Shown here: positions 6,123 through 7,587 of the stretch, one piece after another
Layout of the letters: each line of letters begins with the position of its first letter
How positions within the stretch are numbered: the stretch's first letter is position 1
NCBI GenBank assembly: GCA_025927515.1
Contig: JAICLG010000145.1
Span: forward strand, 1 to 7,587
Direction: 5' to 3'
Source of the DNA: Hyphomicrobium sp.
Lineage (GTDB): Bacteria; Pseudomonadota; Alphaproteobacteria; Rhizobiales; Hyphomicrobiaceae
Length of the DNA: 7,587 nucleotides
Made by a program: the position numbers and the translations under genes
Notes under the pieces: model-generated
What the model saw: the letters and a program-made list of their open reading frames with translations, nothing else
Databases searched by the model: none
Told to the model about the DNA's origin: nothing

Positions 6123-6695
6123 GTGACCACTGAAGGACGTTCTTCCGCCGGTCTCGACTTTCCCGGTCCCGTCGATGATGGCGCTGCGAAGCATCTGATT
6201 GCTGGTACGCGTTTGCCGGATGTGGCGCTGCCTGCGAGCCGTGGCGCCGATGTCAATCTGGCCCGTCATCAAGAGCGCGCAGTGATATTCGTCTATCCGA
6301 TGACGGGCACGCCAGGCGTCGAAAACCCGCCCGATTGGGATGTGATTCCCGGCGCGCATGGTTCGACGCCGGAAGCGGAAGGCTTCCGCGACCTCCATGC
6401 GGAATTCGAGCTTTTGGGCTACGACGTTTTCGGTGTGAGCGGGCAATCTTCGGCGGCGCAGCAGGCGTTCTCCGTACGCGCCGGCATTCCTTATCTTCTG
6501 CTGAGCGACGAGACGTTGGCATTCGCCGACGCTCTGAAGCTTCCGCGTTTCGAGACGGGCGGCGTCACGTATCTGAAACGTTTGACGATGATTGTGCGCA
6601 ACGGAACCATCTACCGCGTCGTTTATCCCGTTCGTTCGGCGGCGACGCACGCGCGCGAATTGTTGCAATCGCTCAGGGAAGCTCGCGCCGGATAG
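6123..6695 (+). CDS. Peroxiredoxin-like (AhpC/TSA, thioredoxin-fold) protein with no cysteines, 190 aa
   Basis: The protein matches a Prx/redoxin family with the order LPDVALPASRGADVNLA, a VYPMTGTPG loop, a WD.IPGA.G segment, FRDLHAEFELLGYDVFGVS, IPYLLLSDETLAFADALKLP, and YLKRLTMIVRNGTI with the conserved Arg153. In the family as I know it the active-site segment reads GCTPQSCAFRD. Here it is GSTPEAEGFRD: the peroxidatic Cys is Ser81 (TCG, 6363-6365) and the second Cys is Glu86 (GAA, 6378-6380). There is no other Cys in the protein, so thiol peroxidase chemistry seems impossible. It may be a non-enzymatic paralogue with a structural, binding or sensing role (inference). The frame is intact and full-length. 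It starts 5 bp after smpB and is probably cotranscribed with dapA-smpB. The GTG start was chosen by the AGAGG site; a TTG at 6114 would add 3 residues. The 3' end overlaps the opposing glycosylase gene by 23 bp. Confidence 0.85.
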   Translation: MTTEGRSSAGLDFPGPVDDGAAKHLIAGTRLPDVALPASRGADVNLARHQERAVIFVYPMTGTPGVENPPDWDVIPGAHGSTPEAEGFRDLHAEFELLGYDVFGVSGQSSAAQQAFSVRAGIPYLLLSDETLAFADALKLPRFETGGVTYLKRLTMIVRNGTIYRVVYPVRSAATHARELLQSLREARAG

Positions 6696-7332
6696 CGTCG
6701 AAAACGCTGTGGAACATCGCGGTCGTGAGGCGGCCGGTGTTCGTATTGTAGCGCGAGCAATGGAAGCTATCGAAAAGGACGACGCCGGCGCCGATGTCGT
6801 GACGCGCGCCGTGCGCGAACGGAAACAACGCTTTGCGCTTTCCCAGTGTCGTCAGCGTCTGGTCGTGGGCGATGCGCCCGAGGGCGAGAATGACCTCCAG
6901 CCGTGAGAGATGGCCGAGCCGCGATTGGAAATACGGGCGGCACGTCGCGATCTCTTTCGGTTCCGGTTTGTTTTCGGGTGGAACGCAGCGGACCGCGTTT
7001 GTGATCATGCAGTCTACAAGCTGCAATCCGTCATCGGGGCGCGCTTGATAGGTGCCTCGGGCAAAGCGGTAGGTGAGAAGCGTCTTGTACAGAAGATCCC
7101 CGGCATAGTCACCGGTAAAGGGACGGCCCGTGCGGTTGGCGCCATTGCGTCCGGGTGCGAGCCCGACGATGAGAAGCCGTGCATGCTCATTGCCGAAGGA
7201 TGGTACCGCGCCGTTGAACCATGACGGCTCTTTGGCTTCGTTCTCCGCGCGATAGGCGACGAGACGCGGGCAGCGCTGACACTTGATAGGAGCCTCAGGG
7301 CCGAAAACTTCACCCGTCAGCTCGGCTGTCAT
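6673..7332 (-). CDS. Family-5 uracil-DNA glycosylase (UdgB-type, 4Fe-4S), 219 aa
   Basis: The enzyme excises uracil, and in studied family-5 members also other deaminated bases, from DNA to begin base excision repair. Cys18 and Cys21 (CQRCPRL) with Cys116 and Cys131 (RCVPPENKP...TCR) fit the four cysteine ligands of the Fe-S cluster found in families 4 and 5. The WFNGAVPSFG segment (39-47) and the long motif GLAPGRNGANRTGRPFTGDY (57-76) are diagnostic for the family-5 pocket; family 5 lacks the usual catalytic Asp/Asn in this loop. ITNAVRCVPP (110-119), LALGRIAH (149-156) and the HCSRYN motif (His191, Asn196) complete the set. The start at 7332 has GGAAGG at 7342-7347 (spacing 9). The same frame stays open upstream, but only as a shadow of the NYN gene. 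It lies 28 bp downstream of that gene and is probably cotranscribed with it. Confidence 0.95.
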   Translation of the reverse strand: MTAELTGEVFGPEAPIKCQRCPRLVAYRAENEAKEPSWFNGAVPSFGNEHARLLIVGLAPGRNGANRTGRPFTGDYAGDLLYKTLLTYRFARGTYQARPDDGLQLVDCMITNAVRCVPPENKPEPKEIATCRPYFQSRLGHLSRLEVILALGRIAHDQTLTTLGKRKALFPFAHGARHDIGAGVVLFDSFHCSRYNTNTGRLTTAMFHSVFDAIRRELP

Positions 7333-7360
7333 GGATCGATGCCTTCCGAAGGGAGGTCGC

Positions 7361-7587
7361 TTAGACCTCTTCTTCGGCGAGGTCGTCGTCCCCGAAATAC
7401 GTCGAGTCGCGCGGCGATTGAACCTGTCCGCGGCTCTGTCCTTGATAGCTGCGTCCACTTTCACGGGGAGCGCGAGCGTTCTGGCTGCGCCCGATCTGAT
7501 CCTCCAGGTCCGCAAGGTCGATGAACTGATCGGCCTGCCGGCGCAATTCATCCGCGACCATCGGCGGCTGAGTCTGCAGGGTGGAAA
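7361..7587 (-). CDS. Partial NYN-domain protein (LabA/DUF88 type), C-terminal ~74 residues
   Basis: The reading frame enters from the right edge and ends at a TAA (7361-7363). The visible part starts STLQTQPPMVADELRRQAD and continues FIDLADLEDQIGR. This matches from memory the end of the NYN domain in alphaproteobacterial LabA-like proteins, where a TVVST...QPPMIADELRRQAD segment closes the fold. The NYN domain is a PIN-like fold with presumed Mg-dependent ribonuclease activity; its catalytic Asp residues lie outside the window and cannot be checked. After the domain comes a polar, Arg/Gln/Ser-rich tail ending in the acidic DDDLAEEEV, probably disordered. It is followed 28 bp later by the glycosylase gene on the same strand. 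Confidence 0.85.
   Translation of the reverse strand, partial: STLQTQPPMVADELRRQADQFIDLADLEDQIGRSQNARAPRESGRSYQGQSRGQVQSPRDSTYFGDDDLAEEEV

Noticed and set aside
5982..6668. Minus-strand open frame opposite smpB and the peroxiredoxin-like gene
   Set aside because: Arg-rich shadow of two real genes, with no family match.
7333..7551. N-terminal extension of the glycosylase frame into the NYN gene
   Set aside because: The extension is Arg/Ser-rich and antigenic to no known domain; it is the NYN coding region read in another frame, and the ATG at 7332 has its own ribosome binding site.

Overview
The window looks like chromosomal housekeeping DNA from a GC-rich (roughly 60% by eye) alphaproteobacterium, most likely of the Rhizobiales/Hyphomicrobiales. 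The basis is the close fit of DapA, SmpB, the family-5 uracil-DNA glycosylase and the NYN-domain protein to alphaproteobacterial versions I know, the dapA-smpB pairing, and the codon use. No tRNA, rRNA, CRISPR array, insertion sequence, phage gene or defence system is visible. The assignment rests on recognition from memory, not on a search.

Layout. (1) 1-1268, + strand: the 3' part of an unidentified acidic, Ala/Pro/Glu-rich protein carrying two copies of a ~71-residue helix-hairpin-helix-like module. (2) 1208-4447, - strand: a two-gene unit, a Slt70-type soluble lytic transglycosylase followed 30 bp later by an alpha/beta hydrolase whose 3' end overlaps gene 1 tail to tail by 61 bp. (3) 4448-4729: a 282-bp divergent intergenic region with a dyad and short direct repeats. 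(4) 4730-6695, + strand: dapA, smpB and a peroxiredoxin-like gene, spaced 23 and 5 bp apart and probably one operon. (5) 6673-7587, - strand: a family-5 uracil-DNA glycosylase preceded by the C-terminal end of a NYN-domain (LabA/DUF88-type) protein, probably cotranscribed; the glycosylase and peroxiredoxin stops overlap by 23 bp.

How the genes fit together. DapA commits aspartate semialdehyde to diaminopimelate and lysine, so it feeds the peptidoglycan that the divergently transcribed lytic transglycosylase cleaves. SmpB works with tmRNA in ribosome rescue. The glycosylase repairs deaminated DNA, and the NYN protein is a presumed nuclease. The mix is typical of alphaproteobacterial core genome rather than an accessory island.

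Points most worth a second look: the peroxiredoxin-like protein has no cysteine at all, with Ser and Glu where the family has its two Cys; SmpB has Ser where I expect the conserved His/Tyr before the DKR motif; and the partial first gene has a tandem HhH pair in which copy 1 has lost its hairpin glycines. I found no convincing new multi-gene system.
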